From CAZZNQ01 sp964655775 (GTDB taxonomy: Bacteria; Planctomycetota; Brocadiia; SM23-32): a stretch of DNA of 7,225 bases. Every line of letters begins with the position of its first letter. Within the stretch, counting starts at the first letter, position 1. The notes under the pieces are model-generated. The model did no database searches and was not told where the DNA came from. It worked only from the letters and a program-made list of their open reading frames with translations. Location: positions 1 to 7,225 of the forward strand of contig CAZZNQ010000130.1 in NCBI GenBank assembly GCA_964655775.1, written 5' to 3'. A program made the position numbers and the translations under genes. Below, in pieces: positions 5,763-7,225 of the stretch.

Positions 5763-7020
5763 CTACATCGTCCTGGCGTTGTTGGGCGCCCTGATCGCCC
5801 TGATCGTTCTCCTTGCGGCTATCGTCGGCGGCTCGCCCGATTCCCATCGGGGCGATCCGTGGTTCCGCACGACACAGTCGAGCAACGTGGACGGGATGTT
5901 GGTCTACTACACGGCATTAGAGCGCCTGGGGATTCCGGTTCAGCGAACCGAGAAAATGCTGACGAATCAGACGTTGTCGGGGATGCAGGCCCTGTTCCTG
6001 ATCGACCCCGTGATACCCGTCGTCCGGGAGGAACGCGAGGCATTGGCCCGGTGGGTGGCGGACGGCGGCGTCCTCGTGTGCACGAGCGAGCTGGACGATC
6101 CGGTCGGCTCGCTCCGCGACGACCCGATTGCCTCGCTGGGGCAGGTTGGACCTCTGGCCCTGCAGGACGTGGGTGGGGACGCACCGACGAAGTCGACGGG
6201 CGTGCCCGACGACGCGGCCGACCTGCCCCTGGCCCGCGATGTCCGGCGCCTGATGTTCGCCTCCAACCGTGTCCTCGATCTGCCCGAGACGGACGACGCA
6301 GTGTTACCGCTCCTGGAGGACGATACAGGCGTACGCATCGCGAGCAAACGCATCGGCGAGGGGCTTGCCGTGGTGCTCTCAGACAGCAGCCTGCTGGCGA
6401 ACGGCCGAATCGGCAAAGCCGAGAACGCCCTGGCCGCCGTCAACCTCGCGTGCTTCGTCCGCGCCAAGGCGGGAGATGCATCGATAGCATTCGACGAGTA
6501 TCACTTCGGTTTCGGCACTCACGGGACAAGCATGAGCGTGCTCACGGACCTCCTCTTCCGGACCAGCCCCGGGTGGGGCATTCTGTGCCTTTCCTGTGCC
6601 GCGGTGCTGTTCATGGTCTACAAGGGCCGCCGCTTCGGGACACGGCGCGGCCTCGACACCCGCAGGCGCCGCTCGAAGCTGGAGTACATCGCCTCCGTCG
6701 CAGGCACCTTCCGCAGGGCGAAGGCAGACGGTTTGGTGCTGGAGATCATCTTCCAGCGGTTCCGACGAGACGCGTCGCAGTTCGTCGGGACGCCCGTCTC
6801 CGCCCCTATCGAGGAACTGGCGAGCGCGCTTTCGCGTCGGTTTGGCGGGTCGCCCGAGCGGTACCTGGCACCCATGCGCCGGTGCGTCGAGGCGATGGGC
6901 GGCAGTTATCTGTCCGAACGCCGCATGCTGGCCCTACTCTCGCAGATCGCCAACATAGAATCGGAGATAGTCAATGCAACCAGCGGACGCAACGCAGGCG
7001 GCCGAGCGGACCATCGGTGA
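5743..7020 (+). CDS. DUF4350 domain membrane protein
   Basis: The protein has 425 residues. The start is the GTG at 5743, with GAAGGA (5727-5732) ten bases upstream, and the first membrane segment begins soon after. Segment 1 (about 8-29) is followed by the DUF4350 region: SSNVDGMLVYYTALERLGIPV (46-66), ALFLIDPVIPV (83-93), then LARWVADGGVLVCTSE (101-116), which resembles the strand-helix-strand core of a class I glutamine amidotransferase-like fold, without a visible catalytic triad. Further on are GEGLAVVLSDSSLLAN (205-220) and DEYHFGFG (251-258), the latter a conserved mark of the family. Segment 2 (about 277-293) is followed by a basic, helical tail of about 130 residues, predicted cytoplasmic. 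The middle domain would lie outside the membrane. Function is unknown; family members sit next to MoxR and DUF4129 genes. It overlaps the MoxR gene by 47 bases. Confidence 0.85.
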   Translation: MSSNKSDYIVLALLGALIALIVLLAAIVGGSPDSHRGDPWFRTTQSSNVDGMLVYYTALERLGIPVQRTEKMLTNQTLSGMQALFLIDPVIPVVREEREALARWVADGGVLVCTSELDDPVGSLRDDPIASLGQVGPLALQDVGGDAPTKSTGVPDDAADLPLARDVRRLMFASNRVLDLPETDDAVLPLLEDDTGVRIASKRIGEGLAVVLSDSSLLANGRIGKAENALAAVNLACFVRAKAGDASIAFDEYHFGFGTHGTSMSVLTDLLFRTSPGWGILCLSCAAVLFMVYKGRRFGTRRGLDTRRRRSKLEYIASVAGTFRRAKADGLVLEIIFQRFRRDASQFVGTPVSAPIEELASALSRRFGGSPERYLAPMRRCVEAMGGSYLSERRMLALLSQIANIESEIVNATSGRNAGGRADHR

Positions 7021-7225
7021 GCTCCGGAAGGTCGTGGTGGGGCAGGACGAGGTCTTGACGGAGGCCGTGGTCGCCCTTCTGGCGGCCGGACACGCGCTTT
7101 TCGAGGGCGTGCCCGGCATCGCGAAGACGCTCATCGCCCGTGCGCTTTCGCACGTGACCGGCGCCGCCTTCCGCCGGATCCAGTTCACGCCCGACCTGAT
7201 GCCTTCGGACGTTGTGGGCGTGAAC
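6974..7225 (+). CDS. MoxR family AAA+ ATPase, N-terminal part, 3' end outside window
   Basis: 84 residues are visible and the frame is open at the right edge. The ATG at 6974 follows GGAG (6963-6966) by seven bases. It reads VVGQDEVLTEAVVALLAAGH (21-40), then a Walker A loop GVPGIAKT (45-52), then FTPDLMPSDVVG (71-82), all hallmarks of MoxR ATPases. These are cytoplasmic AAA+ chaperone-like enzymes that usually work with von Willebrand A-domain (often DUF58) partners to mature or remodel protein complexes. The start lies within the end of the DUF4350 gene, so the ATPase is probably co-translated with the membrane proteins. Walker B, sensor motifs and the lid domain fall beyond the window. A DUF58 gene would be expected next. 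Confidence 0.93.
   Translation, partial: MQPADATQAAERTIGELRKVVVGQDEVLTEAVVALLAAGHALFEGVPGIAKTLIARALSHVTGAAFRRIQFTPDLMPSDVVGVN

Noticed and set aside
5859..7058. Plus-strand open frame of 399 codons overlapping the DUF4350 gene
   Set aside because: It is Arg/Gly/Pro-rich without motifs, a shadow of the DUF4350 frame, which has clear domain and membrane features.
1..7225. CRISPR array, tRNA, rRNA, toxin-antitoxin or defence genes
   Set aside because: No regularly spaced repeats, tRNA-like folds, rRNA sequence or recognisable defence motifs were seen on either strand. The MoxR gene alone is not evidence of a defence system.

Overview
This window is GC-rich bacterial chromosomal DNA with all real genes on the + strand. 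No taxon marker is present. A PQQ-type beta-propeller protein, a five-bladed-propeller glycosidase-like protein, decayed transposases and a DUF4129/DUF4350/MoxR operon together would fit a Planctomycetota-like or related environmental lineage (Armatimonadota, Hydrogenedentota and similar). This is an inference from gene style, not a proof.

Layout: (1) 1-848 is the 3' part of a PQQ/BamB-like propeller gene. (2) About 881-2031 is a whole-length but dead IS630-family insertion sequence. It has TA at both edges, short imperfect terminal inverted repeats, a transposase broken into several reading frames, and a glycine where the catalytic glutamate should be. (3) 2255-3259 is an intact cytoplasmic glycoside-hydrolase-like five-bladed propeller, followed by a stem-loop. 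(4) About 3434-3776 is the left end of an IS256-family element: a well-kept terminal repeat plus the first ~80 codons of its transposase. (5) 3777-4213 has no gene but ends in a good sigma70-like promoter. (6) 4214-7225 is a tightly overlapping operon: polytopic membrane protein, DUF4129 protein, DUF4350 protein and the start of a MoxR AAA+ ATPase that runs off the right edge.

The operon genes overlap by 23, 20 and 47 bases, which suggests translational coupling and a shared membrane complex. Predicted topology puts the DUF4129 domain and the C-terminal region of the DUF4350 protein in the cytoplasm, where the MoxR ATPase could act on them. DUF4129-DUF4350-MoxR(-DUF58) is a recurring neighbourhood in several phyla, but its function is unknown. 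It is the part of this window most likely to be a poorly described system. The propeller and glycosidase genes look like separate accessory functions in a region that has collected insertion sequences.

A long open frame (3527-5053) joins the IS256 remnant to the first operon gene. It should not be annotated as one protein.
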